Below are positions 1-13,300 of a stretch of 64,000 nt of DNA, piece after piece. Numbering within the stretch: position 1 is the stretch's first letter; every line of letters begins with the position of its first letter. The position numbers and the translations under genes are program-made. The notes under the pieces are model-generated. The model was not told the origin of the DNA and searched no databases. It saw only the letters and a program-made list of their open reading frames with translations. This DNA is from Patiria miniata (Eukaryota > Echinodermata > Asteroidea > Valvatida > Asterinidae), in the NCBI RefSeq assembly GCF_015706575.1, contig NW_024037074.1:32601334-32665333 (forward strand), in the 5' to 3' direction.

Positions 1-212
1 AATGTTTTTTTCCTCCCTGGATCCTAGCTGTAGTGAGCTGAAATCTTCAGGGGATTCATTTCTGGCCTCTACCCACCTTGTGTGAACATTTGACTGAATT
101 TCGTGAAGTTGGATTTTTGGGCCAAAACTTGGAATTTTTGATGACCGCGGATATGGATTTTTTTTTAGTTTTGGGACATTTGGGTAAAAACTGAAATGTT
201 TTTTTCCTCCCT

Positions 213-401
213 GGATCCTAGCTGTAGTGAGCTGAAATCTTCAGGGGATTCATTTCTGGCCTCTACCCACCTTGTGAACATTTGAAATGAATTGAAGTTT
301 GTTTTTTTTTTTAAAAAAAAAAATTTTTTTTTTTGACGCGCGGATATTTTTTTTTTTTTTTTTGACATTTGGGTAAAAACTGAAATGTTTTTTTCCTCCC
401 T
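213..401 (+). repeat. Degenerate satellite unit with collapsed centre
   Basis: The first part of the unit is normal up to CCACCTTGTGAAC. From about 281 to 365 the normal sequence is replaced by AT-rich low-complexity sequence: long T runs, an A run of about 11 next to T runs, then GACGCGCGG in place of GACCGCGG and a T run of about 18 with the AG dinucleotide missing. The normal sequence resumes at GACATTTGGG. No other unit looks like this. A poorly polished consensus or a chimeric read join is the simplest explanation. A real replication-slippage product cannot be excluded. Confidence 0.85.
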
Positions 402-1409
402 GGATCCTAGCTGTAGTGAGCTGAAATCTTCAGGGGATTCATTTCTGGCCTCTACCCACCTTGTGTGAACATTTGACTGAATTTCGTGAAGTTGGATTTT
501 TGGGCCAAAACTTGGAATTTTTGATGACCGCGGGATATGGATTTTTTTTTGGTTTTGGACATTTGGGTAAAAAACTGAAATGTTTTTTTCCTCCCTGGAT
601 CCTAGCTGTAGTGAGCTGAAATCTTCAGGGGATTCATTTCTGGCCTCTACCCACCTTGTGTGAACATTTGACTGAATTTCGTGAAGTTGGATTTTTGGGC
701 CAAAACTTGGAATTTTTGATGACCGCGGATATGGATTTTTTTTTGGTTTTTGGGACATTTGGGTAAAAAACTGAAATGTTTTTTTCCTCCCTGGATCCTA
801 GCTGTAGTGAGCTGAAATCTTCAGGGGATTCATTTCTGGCCTCTACCCACCTTGTGTGAACATTTGACTGAATTTCGTGAAGTTGGATTTTTGGGCCAAA
901 ACTTGGAATTTTTGATGACCGCGGATATGGATTTTTTTTTAGTTTTGGGACATTTGGGTAAAAAACTGAAATGTTTTTTTTCCTCCCTGGATCCTAGCTG
1001 TAGTGAGCTGAAATCTTCAGGGGATTCATTTCTGGCCTCTACCCACCTTGTGTGAACATTTGACTGAATTTCGTGAAGTTGGATTTTTGGGCCAAAACTT
1101 GGAATTTTTGATGACCGCGGATATGGATTTTTTTTTAGTTTTGGACATTTGGGTAAAAAACTGAAATGTTTTTTTCCTCCCTGGATCCTAGCTGTAGTGA
1201 GCTGAAATCTTCAGGGGATTCATTTCTGGCCTCTACCCACCTTGTGTGAACATTTGACTGAATTTCGTGAAGTTGGATTTTTGGGCCAAAACTTGGAATT
1301 TTTGATGACCGCGGATATGGATTTTTTTTAGTTTTGGGACATTTGGGTAAAAAACTGAAATGTTTTTTTCCTCCCTGGATCCTAGCTGTAGTGAGCTGAA
1401 ATCTTCAGG

Positions 1410-1415
1410 GAATTC
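1410..1415. other. Unit-specific EcoRI site from a G-to-A change
   Basis: CAGGGGATTC of the consensus reads CAGGGAATTC here, creating GAATTC. EcoRI sites also arise elsewhere by a different route, when TGAATTTCG contracts to TGAATTCG (for example near 10595, 11371, 39638 and 39827). Confidence 0.75.
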
Positions 1416-3326
1416 ATTTCTGGCCTCTACCCACCTTGTGTGAACATTTGACTGAATTTCGTGAAGTTGGATTTTTGGGCCAAAACTTGGAATTTTTGAT
1501 GACCGCGGATATGGATTTTTTTTGGTTTGGGACATTTGGGTAAAAAACTGAAATGTTTTTTTTCCTCCCTGGATCCTAGCTGTAGTGAGCTGAAATCTTC
1601 AGGGGATTCATTTCTGGCCTCTACCCACCTTGTGTGAACATTTGACTGAATTTCGTGAAGTTGGATTTTTGGGCCAAAACTTGGAATTTTTGATGACCGC
1701 GGATATGGATTTTTTTTTAGTTTTGGACATTTGGGTAAAAAACTGAAATGTTTTTTTCCTCCCTGGATCCTAGCTGTAGTGAGCTGAAATCTTCAGGGGA
1801 TTCATTTCTGGCCTCTACCCACCTTGTGTGAACATTTGACTGAATTTCGTGAAGTTGGATTTTTGGGCCAAAACTTGGAATTTTTGATGACCGCGGATAT
1901 GGATTTTTTTTGGTTTTTGGACATTTGGGTAAAAAACTGAAATGTTTTTTTCCTCCCTGGATCCTAGCTGTAGTGAGCTGAAATCTTCAGGGGATTCATT
2001 TCTGGCCTCTACCCACCTTGTGTGAACATTTGACTGAATTTCGTGAAGTTGGATTTTTGGGCCAAAACTTGGAATTTTTGATGACCGCGGATATGGATTT
2101 TTTTTTGGTTTTGGGACATTTGGGTAAAAAACTGAAATGTTTTTTTTCTCCCTGGATCCTAGCTGTAGTGAGCTGAAATCTTCAGGGGATTCATTTCTGG
2201 CCTCTACCCACCTTGTGTGAACATTTGACTGAATTTCGTGAAGTTGGATTTTTGGGCCAAAACTTGGAATTTTTGATGACCGCGGATATGGATTTTTTTT
2301 TGGTTTTGGGACATTTGGGTAAAAAACTGAAATGTTTTTTTCCTCCCTGGATCCTAGCTGTAGTGAGCTGAAATCTTCAGGGGATTCATTTCTGGCCTCT
2401 ACCCACCTTGTGTGAACATTTGACTGAATTTTGAAGTTGGATTTTTTGGGCCAAAACTTGGAATTTTTGATGACCGCGGATATGGATTTTTTTTTGGTTT
2501 TGGGACATTTGGGTAAAAAACTGAAATGTTTTTTTTCCTCCCTGGATCCTAGCTGTAGTGAGCTGAAATCTTCAGGGGATTCATTTCTGGCCTCTACCCA
2601 CCTTGTGTGAACATTTGACTGAATTTCGTGAAGTTGGATTTTTGGGCCAAAACTTGGAATTTTGATGACCGCGGATATGGATTTTTTTTAGTTTTTGGGA
2701 CATTTGGGTAAAAACTGAAATGTTTTTTTCCTCCCTGGATCCTAGCTGTAGTGAGCTGAAATCTTCAGGGGATTCATTTCTGGCCTCTACCCACCTTGTG
2801 TGAACATTTGACTGAATTTCGTGAAGTTGGATTTTTGGGCCAAAACTTGGAATTTTTGATGACCGCGGATATGGATTTTTTTTGAGTTTTTGGGACATTT
2901 GGGTAAAAAACTGAAATGTTTTTTTCCTCCCTGGATCCTAGCTGTAGTGAGCTGAAATCTTCAGGGGATTCATTTCTGGCCTCTACCCACCTTGTGTGAA
3001 CATTTGACTGAATTTCGTGAAGTTGGATTTTTGGGCCAAACTTGGAATTTTTGATGACCGCGGATATGGATTTTTTTTTTGGTTTTTGGGACATTTGGGT
3101 AAAAAACTGAAATGTTTTTTTTCCTCCCTGGATCCTAGCTGTAGTGAGCTGAAATCTTCAGGGGATTCATTTCTGGCCTCTACCCACCTCGTGTGAACAT
3201 TTGACTGAATTTCGTGAAGTTGGATTTTTGGGCCAAAACTTGGAATTTTTGATGACCGCGGATATGGATTTTTTTTAGTTTTGGGACATTTGGGTAAAAA
3301 ACTGAAATGTTTTTTTCCTCCCTGGA

Positions 3327-6300
3327 TCCTAGCTGTAGTGAGCTGAAATCTTCAGGGGATTCATTTCTGGCCTCTACCCACCTTGTGTGAACATTTGACT
3401 GAATTTCGTGAAGTTGGATTTTTGGGCCAAAACTTGGAATTTTTGATGACCGCGGATATGGATTTTTTTTTGGTTTTGGGACATTTGGGTAAAAAACTGA
3501 AATGTTTTTTTCCTCCCTGGATCCTAGCTGTAGTGAGCTGAAATCTTCAGGGGATTCATTTCTGGCCTCTACCCACCTTGTGTGAACATTTGACTGAATT
3601 TCGTGAAGTTGGATTTTTGGGCCAAAACTTGGAATTTTTGATGACCGCGGATATGGATTTTTTTTTTGGTTTTTGGGACATTTGGGTAAAACTGAAATGT
3701 TTTTTTCCTCCCTGGATCCTAGCTGTAGTGAGCTGAAATCTTCAGGGGATTCATTTCTGGCCTCTACCCACCTTGTGTGAACATTTGACTGAATTTCGTG
3801 AAGTTGGATTTTTGGGCCAAAACTTGGAATTTTTGATGACCGCGGATATGGATTTTTTTTAGTTTTGGGACATTTGGGTAAAAAACTGAAATGTTTTTTT
3901 TCCTCCCTGGATCCTAGCTGTAGTGAGCTGAAATCTTCAGGGGATTCATTTCTGGCCTCTACCCACCTTGTGTGAACATTTGACTGAATTTCGTGAAGTT
4001 GGATTTTGGGCCAAAACTTGGAATTTTTGATGACCGCGGATATGGATTTTTTTTTGAGTTTTTGGACATTTGGGTAAAAAACTGAAATGTTTTTTTTCCT
4101 CCCTGGATCCTAGCTGTAGTGAGCTGAAATCTTCAGGGATTCATTTCTGGCCTCTACCCACCTTGTGTGAACATTTGACTGAATTTCGTGAAGTTGGATT
4201 TTTGGGCCAAAACTTGGAATTTTTGATGACCGCGGATATGGATTTTTTTTTTGGTTTTTGGACATTTGGGTAAAAAACTGAAATGTTTTTTTCCTCCCTG
4301 GATCCTAGCTGTAGTGAGCTGAAATCTTCAGGGGATTCATTTCTGGCCTCTACCCACCTTGTGTGAACATTTGACTGAATTTCGTGAAGTTGGATTTTTG
4401 GGCCAAAACTTGGAATTTTTGATGACCGCGGATATGGATTTTTTTTTTAGTTTTGGGACATTTGGGTAAAAAACTGAAATGTTTTTTTTCCTCCCTGGAT
4501 CCTAGCTGTAGTGAGCTGAAATCTTCAGGGATTCATTTCTGGCCTCTACCCACCTTGTGTGAACATTTGACTGAATTTCGTGAAGTTGGATTTTTGGGCC
4601 AAAACTTGGAATTTTTGATGACCGCGGATATGGATTTTTTTTGGTTTGGGACATTTGGGTAAAAAACTGAAATGTTTTTTTCCTCCCTGGATCCTAGCTG
4701 TAGTGAGCTGAAATCTTCAGGGATTCATTTCTGGCCTCTACCCACCTTGTGTGAACATTTGACTGAATTTCGTGAAGTTGGATTTTTGGGCCAAAACTTG
4801 GAATTTTTGATGACCGCGGATATGGATTTTTTTTTAGTTTTGGGACATTTGGGTAAAAAACTGAAATGTTTTTTTCCTCCCTGGATCCTAGCTGTAGTGA
4901 GCTGAAATCTTCAGGGGATTCATTTCTGGCCTCTACCCACCTTGTGTGAACATTTGACTGAATTTCGTGAAGTTGGATTTTTGGGCCAAAACTTGGAATT
5001 TTTGATGACCGCGGATATGGATTTTTTTTTGAGTTTTGGGACATTTGGGTAAAAAACTGAAATGTTTTTTTCCTCCCTGGATCCTAGCTGTAGTGAGCTG
5101 AAATCTTCAGGGGATTCATTTCTGGCCTCTACCCACCTTGTGTGAACATTTGACTGAATTTCGTGAAGTTGGATTTTTGGGCCAAAACTTGGAATTTTTG
5201 ATGACCGCGGATATGGATTTTTTTTTGGTTTTGGGACATTTGGGTAAAAAACTGAAATGTTTTTTTCCTCCCTGGATCCTAGCTGTAGTGAGCTGAAATC
5301 TTCAGGGATTCATTTCTGGCCTCTACCCACCTTGTGTGAACATTTGACTGAATTTCGTGAAGTTGGATTTTTGGGCCAAAACTTGGAATTTTTGATGACC
5401 GCGGATATGGATTTTTTTTTAGTTTTGGGACATTTGGGTAAAAAACTGAAATGTTTTTTTTTCCTCCCTGGATCCTAGCTGTAGTGAGCTGAAATCTTCA
5501 GGGGATTCATTTCTGGCCTCTACCCACCTTGTGTGAACATTTGACTGAATTTCGTGAAGTTGGATTTTTGGGCCAAAACTTGGAATTTTTGATGACCGCG
5601 GATATGGATTTTTTTTTAGTTTTGGGACATTTGGGTAAAAACTGAAATGTTTTTTTCCTCCCTGGATCCTAGCTGTAGTGAGCTGAAATCTTCAGGGGAT
5701 TCATTTCTGGCCTCTACCCACCTTGTGTGAACATTTGACTGAATTTCGTGAAGTTGGATTTTTGGGCCAAAACTTGGAATTTTTGATGACCGCGGATATG
5801 GATTTTTTTTTTGTTTTGGGACATTTGGGTAAAAAACTGAAATTTTTTTTCCTCCCTGGATCCTAGCTGTAGTGAGCTGAAATCTTCAGGGGATTCATTT
5901 CTGGCCTCTACCCACCTTGTGTGAACATTTGACTGAATTTCGTGAAGTTGGATTTTTGGGCCAAAACTTGGAATTTTGATGACCGCGGATATGGATTTTT
6001 TTTTAGTTTTTGGACATTTGGGTAAAAACTGAAATGTTTTTTTCCTCCCTGGATCCTAGCTGTAGTGAGCTGAAATCTTCAGGGGATTCATTTCTGGCCT
6101 CTACCCACCTTGTGTGAACATTTGACTGAATTTCGTGAAGTTGGATTTTTGGGCCAAAACTTGGAATTTTTGATGACCGCGGATATGGATTTTTTTTGAG
6201 TTTTGGGACATTTGGGTAAAAACTGAAATGTTTTTTTCCTCCCTGGATCCTAGCTGTAGTGAGCTGAAATCTTCAGGGGATTCATTTCTGGCCTCTACCC

Positions 6301-8200
6301 ACCTTGTGTGAACATTTGACTGAATTTCGTGAAGTTGGATTTTTGGGCCAAAACTTGGAATTTTTGATGACCGCGGATATGGATTTTTTTTGAGTTTTGG
6401 GACATTTGGGTAAAAAACTGAAATGTTTTTTCCTCCCTGGATCCTAGCTGTAGTGAGCTGAAATCTTCAGGGGATTCATTTCTGGCCTCTACCCACCTTG
6501 TGTGAACATTTGACTGAATTTCGTGAAGTTGGATTTTTGGGCCAAAACTTGGAATTTTTGATGACCGCGGATATGGATTTTTTTGAGTTTTGGGACATTT
6601 GGGTAAAAAACTGAAATGTTTTTTTCCTCCCTGGATCCTAGCTGTAGTGAGCTGAAATCTTCAGGGATTCATTTCTGGCCTCTACCCACCTTGTGTGAAC
6701 ATTTGACTGAATTTCGTGAAGTTGGATTTTTGGGCCAAAACTTGGAATTTTTGATGACCGCGGATATGGATTTTTTTTTAGTTTTGGGACATTTGGGTAA
6801 AAAACTGAAATGTTTTTTTCCTCCCTGGATCCTAGCTGTAGTGAGCTGAAATCTTCAGGGGATTCATTTCTGGCCTCTACCCACCTTGTGTGAACATTTG
6901 ACTGAATTTCGTGAAGTTGGATTTTTGGGCCAAAACTTGGAATTTTTGATGACCGCGGATATGGATTTTTTTTTTTTTTTGGACATTTGGGTAAAAAACT
7001 GAAATGTTTTTTTCCTCCCTGGATCCTAGCTGTAGTGAGCTGAAATCTTCAGGGATTCATTTCTGGCCTCTACCCACCTTGTGTGAACATTTGACTGAAT
7101 TTCGTGAAGTTGGATTTTTGGGCCAAAACTTGGAATTTTTTGATGACCGCGGATATGGATTTTTTTTTGGGTTTTGGGACATTTGGGTAAAAAACTGAAA
7201 TGTTTTTTTCCTCCCTGGATCCTAGCTGTAGTGAGCTGAAATCTTCAGGGGATTCATTTCTGGCCTCTACCCACCTTGTGTGAACATTTGACTGAATTTC
7301 GTGAAGTTGGATTTTTGGGCCAAAACTTGGAATTTTTGATGACCGCGGATATGGATTTTTTTTTTGGTTTTGGGACATTTGGGTAAAAAACTGAAATGTT
7401 TTTTTCCTCCCTGGATCCTAGCTGTAGTGAGCTGAAATCTTCAGGGGATTCATTTCTGGCCTCTACCCACCTTGTGTGAACATTTGACTGAATTTCGTGA
7501 AGTTGGATTTTTGGGCCAAAACTTGGAATTTTTGATGACCGCGGATATGGATTTTTTTTTAGTTTTGGGACATTTGGGTAAAAACTGAAATGTTTTTTTT
7601 CCTCCCTGGATCCTAGCTGTAGTGAGCTGAAATCTTCAGGGGTTCATTTCTGGCCTCTACCCACCTTGTGTGAACATTTGACTGAATTTCGTGAAGTTGG
7701 ATTTTTGGGCCAAAACTTGGAATTTTTGATGACCGCGGATATGGATTTTTTTTAGTTTTGGGACATTTGGGTAAAAAACTGAAATGTTTTTTTCCTCCCT
7801 GGATCCTAGCTGTAGTGAGCTGAAATCTTCAGGGGATTCATTTCTGGCCTCTACCCACCTTGTGTGAACATTTGACTGAATTTCGTGAAGTTGGATTTTT
7901 GGGCCAAAACTTGGAATTTTTGATGACCGCGGATATGGATTTTTTTTTGGTTTTTGGACATTTGGGTAAAAAACTGAAATGTTTTTTTCCTCCCTGGATC
8001 CTAGCTGTAGTGAGCTGAAATCTTCAGGGGATTCATTTCTGGCCTCTACCCACCCTGTGTGAACATTTGACTGAATTTCGTGAAGTTGGATTTTTGGGCC
8101 AAAACTTGGAATTTTTGATGACCGCGGATATGGATTTTTTTTTGGTTTTGGGACATTTGGGTAAAAAACTGAAATGTTTTTTCCCTCCCTGGATCCTAGC
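3327..8200 (+). repeat. Array segment with seven consecutive in-phase non-AG units every fourth monomer
   Basis: The variable dinucleotide after the T tract is non-AG at 3472 (GG), 4253 (GG), 5031 (GAG), 5813 (single G), 6585 (GAG), 7366 (GG) and 8144 (GG). The steps are 781, 778, 782, 772, 781 and 778 bp, that is four monomers each. A parallel series one monomer earlier starts at 7169 (GGG) and continues at 7949 (GG) and 8725 (GGG). Other non-AG units are present here (for example GAG at 4056, 6198 and 6392), so the segment is less pure than the 18-26 kb region. Segment limits are approximate. Confidence 0.6.
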
Positions 8201-10319
8201 TGTAGTGAGCTGAAATCTTCAGGGGATTCATTTCTGGCCTCTACCCACCTTGTGTGAACATTTGACTGAATTTCGTGAAGTTGGATTTTTGGGCCAAAAC
8301 TTGGAATTTTTGATGACCGCGGATATGGATTTTTTTTGTTTTGGGACATTTGGGTAAAAAACTGAAATGTTTTTTCCTCCCTGGATCCTAGCTGTAGTGA
8401 GCTGAAATCTTCAGGGGATTCATTTCTGGCCTCTACCCACCTTGTGTGAACATTTGACTGAATTTCGAAGTTGGATTTTTGGGCCAAAACTTGGAATTTT
8501 TGATGACCGCGGATATGGTTTTTTTTTTGAGTTTTGGGACATTTGGGTAAAAAACTGAAATGTTTTTTTTCCTCCCTGGATCCTAGCTGTAGTGAGCTGA
8601 AATCTTCAGGGGATTCATTTCTGGCCTCTACCCACCTTGTGTGAACATTTGACTGAATTTGTGAAGTTGGATTTTTGGGCCAAAACTTGGAATTTTTGAT
8701 GACCGCGGATATGGATTTTTTTTTGGGTTTTGGACATTTGGGTAAAAAACTGAAATGTTTTTTCCTCCCTGGATCCTAGCTGTAGTGAGCTGAAATCTTC
8801 AGGGGATTCATTTCTGGCCTCTACCCACCTTGTGTGAACATTTGACTGAATTTCGTGAAGTTGGATTTTTGGGCCAAAACTTGGAATTTTTGATGACCGC
8901 GGATATGGATTTTTTTTTAGTTTTGGGACATTTGGGTAAAAAACTGAAATGTTTTTTTCCTCCCTGGATCCTAGCTGTAGTGAGCTGAAATCTTCAGGGG
9001 ATTCATTTCTGGCCTCTACCCACCTGTGTGAACATTTGACTGAATTTCGTGAAGTTGGATTTTTGGGCCAAAACTTGGAATTTTTGATGACCGCGGATAT
9101 GGATTTTTTTTTAGTTTTGGGACATTTGGGTAAAAAACTGAAATGTTTTTTCCTCCCTGGATCCTAGCTGTAGTGAGCTGAAATCTTCAGGGGATTCATT
9201 TCTGGCCTCTACCCACCTTGTGTGAACATTTGACTGAATTTCGTGAAGTTGGATTTTTGGCCAAAACTTGGAATTTTTGATGACCGCGGATATGGATTTT
9301 TTTTTAGTTTTGGGACATTTGGGTAAAAAACTGAAATGTTTTTTCCTCCCTGGATCCTAGCTGTAGTGAGCTGAAATCTTCAGGGGATTCATTTCTGGCC
9401 TCTACCCACCTCTGTGTGAACATTTGACTGAATTTCGTGAAGTTGGATTTTTGGCCAAAACTTGGAATTTTTGATGACCGCGGATATGGATTTTTTTTTT
9501 AGTTTTGGGACATTTGGGTAAAAAACTGAAATGTTTTTTTCCTCCCTGGATCCTAGCTGTAGTGAGCTGAAATCTTCAGGGGATTCATTTCTGGCCTCTA
9601 CCCACCTTGTGTGAACATTTTGACTGAATTTCGTGAAGTTGGATTTTGGGCCAAAACTTGGAATTTTTGATGACCGCGGATATGGATTTTTTTTTAGTTT
9701 TGGACATTTGGGTAAAAAACTGAAATGTTTTTTCCTCCCTGGATCCTAGCTGTAGTGAGCTGAAATCTTCAGGGATTCATTTCTGGCCTCTACCCACCTT
9801 GTGTGAACATTTGACTGAATTTCGTGAAGTTGGATTTTTGGGCCAAAACTTGGAATTTTTGATGACCGCGGATATGGATTTTTTTTTAGTTTTTGGACAT
9901 TTGGGTAAAAAACTGAAATTTTTTTTCCTCCCTGGATCCTAGCTGTAGTGAGCTGAAATCTTCAGGGATTCATTTCTGGCCTCTACCCACCTTGTGTGAA
10001 CATTTGACTGAATTTCGTGAAGTTGGATTTTTGGGCCAAAACTTGGAAGAATTTTGATGACCGCGGATATGGATTTTTTTTTAGTTTTGGGACATTTGGG
10101 TAAAAAACTGAAATGTTTTTTCCTCCCTGGATCCTAGCTGTAGTGAGCTGAAATCTTCAGGGGATTCATTTCTGGCCTCTACCCACCTTGTGTGAACATT
10201 TGACTGAATTTCGTGAAGTTGGATTTTTGGGCCAAAACTTGGAATTTTTGATGACCGCGGATATGGATTTTTTTTTTAGTTTTGGGACATTTGGGTAAAA
10301 AATGAAATGTTTTTTTCCT

Positions 10320-13300
10320 CCCTGGATCCTAGCTGTAGTGAGCTGAAATCTTCAGGGGATTCATTTCTGGCCTCTACCCACCTTGTGTGAACATTTTGAC
10401 TGAATTTCGTGAAGTTGGATTTTTGGGCCAAAACTTGGAATTTTTGATGACCGCGGATATGGATTTTTTTTGGTTTTGGGACATTTGGGTAAAAAACTGA
10501 AATGTTTTTTTCCTCCCTGGATCCTAGCTGTAGTGAGCTGAAATCTTCAGGGGATTCATTTCTGGCCTCTACCCACCTGTGTGAACATTTGACTGAATTC
10601 GTGAAGTTGGATTTTTGGGCCAAAACTTGGAATTTTTGATGACCGCGGATATGGATTTTTTTTGGGTTTTGGACATTTGGGTAAAAAAACTGAAATGTTT
10701 TTTCCTCCCTGGATCCTAGCTGTAGTGAGCTGAAATCTTCAGGGGATTCATTTCTGGCCTCTACCCACCTTGTGTGAACATTTGACTGAATTTCGTGAAG
10801 TTGGATTTTTGGGCCAAAACTTGGAATTTTTGATGACCGCGGATATGGATTTTTTTTGGGTTTTGGACATTTGGGTAAAAAACTGAAATGTTTTTTTCCT
10901 CCCTGGATCCTAGCTGTAGTGAGCTGAAATCTTCAAGGGATTCATTTCTGGCCTCTACCCACCTTGTGTGAACATTTGACTGAATTTCGTGAAGTTGGAT
11001 TTTTGGGCCAAAACTTGGAATTTTTGATGACCGCGGATATGGATTTTTTTTTAGTTTTTGGGACATTTGGGTAAAAAACTGAAATGTTTTTTTCCTCCCT
11101 GGATCCTAGCTGTAGTGAGCTGAAATCTTCAGGGGATTCATTTCTGGCCTCTACCCACCTTGTGTGAACATTTGACTGAATTTCGTGAAGTTGGATTTTT
11201 GGGCCAAAACTTGGAATTTTGATGACCGCGGATATGGATTTTTTTTGGTTTTGGGACATTTGGGTAAAAAACTGAAATGTTTTTTTTCCTCCCTGGATCC
11301 TAGCTGTAGTGAGCTGAAATCTTCAGGGGATTCATTTCTGGCCTCTACCCACCTTGTGTGAACATTTGACTGAATTCGTGAAGTTGGATTTTTGGCCAAA
11401 ACTTGGAATTTTTGATGACCGCGGATATGGATTTTTTTGGAGTTTTGGGACATTTGGGTAAAAACTGAAATGTTTTTTTCCTCCCTGGATCCTAGCTGTA
11501 GTGAGCTGAAATCTTCAGGGATTCATTTCTGGCCTCTACCCACCTTGTGTGAACATTTGACTGAATTTCGTGAAGTTGGATTTTTGGGCCAAAACTTGGA
11601 ATTTTTGATGACGCGGATATGGATTTTTTTTTTAGTTTTGGACATTTGGGTAAAAAACTGAAATTTTTTTTCCTCCCTGGATCCTAGCTGTAGTGAGCTG
11701 AAATCTTCAGGGGATTCATTTCTGGCCTCTACCCACCTTGTGTGAACATTTGACTGAATTTCGTGAAGTTGGATTTTTGGGCAAAACTTGGAATTTTGAT
11801 GACCGCGGATATGGATTTTTTTTTGGTTTTTGGACATTTGGGTAAAAACCTGAAATGTTTTTTTCCTCCTGGATCCTAGCTGTAGTGAGCTGAAATCTTC
11901 AGGGGATTCATTTCTGGCCTCTACCCACCTTGTGTGAAATTTGACTGAATTTCGTGAAGTTGGATTTTTGGGCCAAAACTTGGAATTTTTGATGACCGCG
12001 GATATGGATTTTTTTTGAGTTTGGGACATTTGGGTAAAAAACTGAAATGTTTTTTTCCTCCCTGGATCCTAGCTGTAGTGAGCTGAAATCTTCAGGGGAT
12101 TCATTTCTGGCCTCTACCCACCTTGTGTGAACATTTGACTGAATTTCGTGAAGTTGGATTTTGGGCCAAAACTTGGAATTTTTGATGACCGCGGATATGG
12201 ATTTTTTTTTGGTTTTTGGACATTTGGTAAAAAACTGAAATGTTTTTTTTCCTCCCTGGATCCTAGCTGTAGTGAGCTGAAATCTTCAGGGGATTCATTT
12301 CTGGCCTCTACCCACCTTGTGTGAACATTTGACTGAATTTCGTGAAGTTGGATTTTTGGGCCAAAACTTGGAATTTTTGATGACCGCGGATATGGATTTT
12401 TTTTTAGTTTTTGGGACATTTGGGTAAAAAACTGAAATGTTTTTTTCCTCCCTGGATCCTAGCTGTAGTGAGCTGAAATCTTCAGGGATTCATTTCTGGC
12501 CTCTACCCACCTTGTGTGAACATTTGACTGAATTTCGTGAGTTGGATTTTTGGGCCAAAACTTGGAATTTTTGATGACCGCGGATATGGATTTTTTTTAG
12601 TTTTTGGGACATTTGGGTAAAAAACTGAAATGTTTTTTCCTCCCTGGATCCTAGCTGTAGTGAGCTGAAATCTTCAGGGGATTCATTTCTGGCCTCTACC
12701 CACCTTGTGTGAACATTTGACTGAATTTCGTGAAGTTGGATTTTGGGCCAAAACTTGGAATTTTTGATGACCGCGGATATGGATTTTTTTGAGTTTTGGG
12801 ACATTTGGGTAAAAAACTGAAATGTTTTTTTCCTCCCTGGATCCTAGCTGTAGTGAGCTGAAATCTTCAGGGGATTCATTTCTGGCCTCTACCCACCTTG
12901 TGTGAACATTTGACTGAATTTCGTGAAGTTGGATTTTTGGGCCAAAACTTGGAATTTTTGATGACCGCGGATATGGATTTTTTTTTGGTTTTTGGACATT
13001 TGGGTAAAAAACTGAAATGTTTTTTTTCCTCCCTGGATCCTAGCTGTAGTGAGCTGAAATCTTCAGGGGATTCATTTCTGGCCTCTACCCACCTTGTGTG
13101 AACATTTGACTGAATTTCGTGAAGTTGGATTTTTGGGCCAAAACTTGGAATTTTTGATGACCGCGGATATGGATTTTTTTTGATTTTTGGGACATTTGGG
13201 TAAAAAACTGAAATGTTTTTTTTCCCTGGATCCTAGCTGTAGTGAGCTGAAATCTTCAGGGGATTCATTTCTGGCCTCTACCCACCTTGTGTGAACATTT

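Noticed and set aside
7657..8487. A 276-codon minus-strand open frame, the longest in the window, with many shorter ones on both strands that encode near-identical peptides
   Set aside because: The consensus monomer has a stop-free minus-strand frame. Where neighbouring units are 195 bp (divisible by three) the frame stays open, and where they are 194 or 196 bp it shifts and ends. The peptides are period-length repeats interrupted by homopolymer frameshifts, with no conserved domain visible and no selection for frame. They are not coding.
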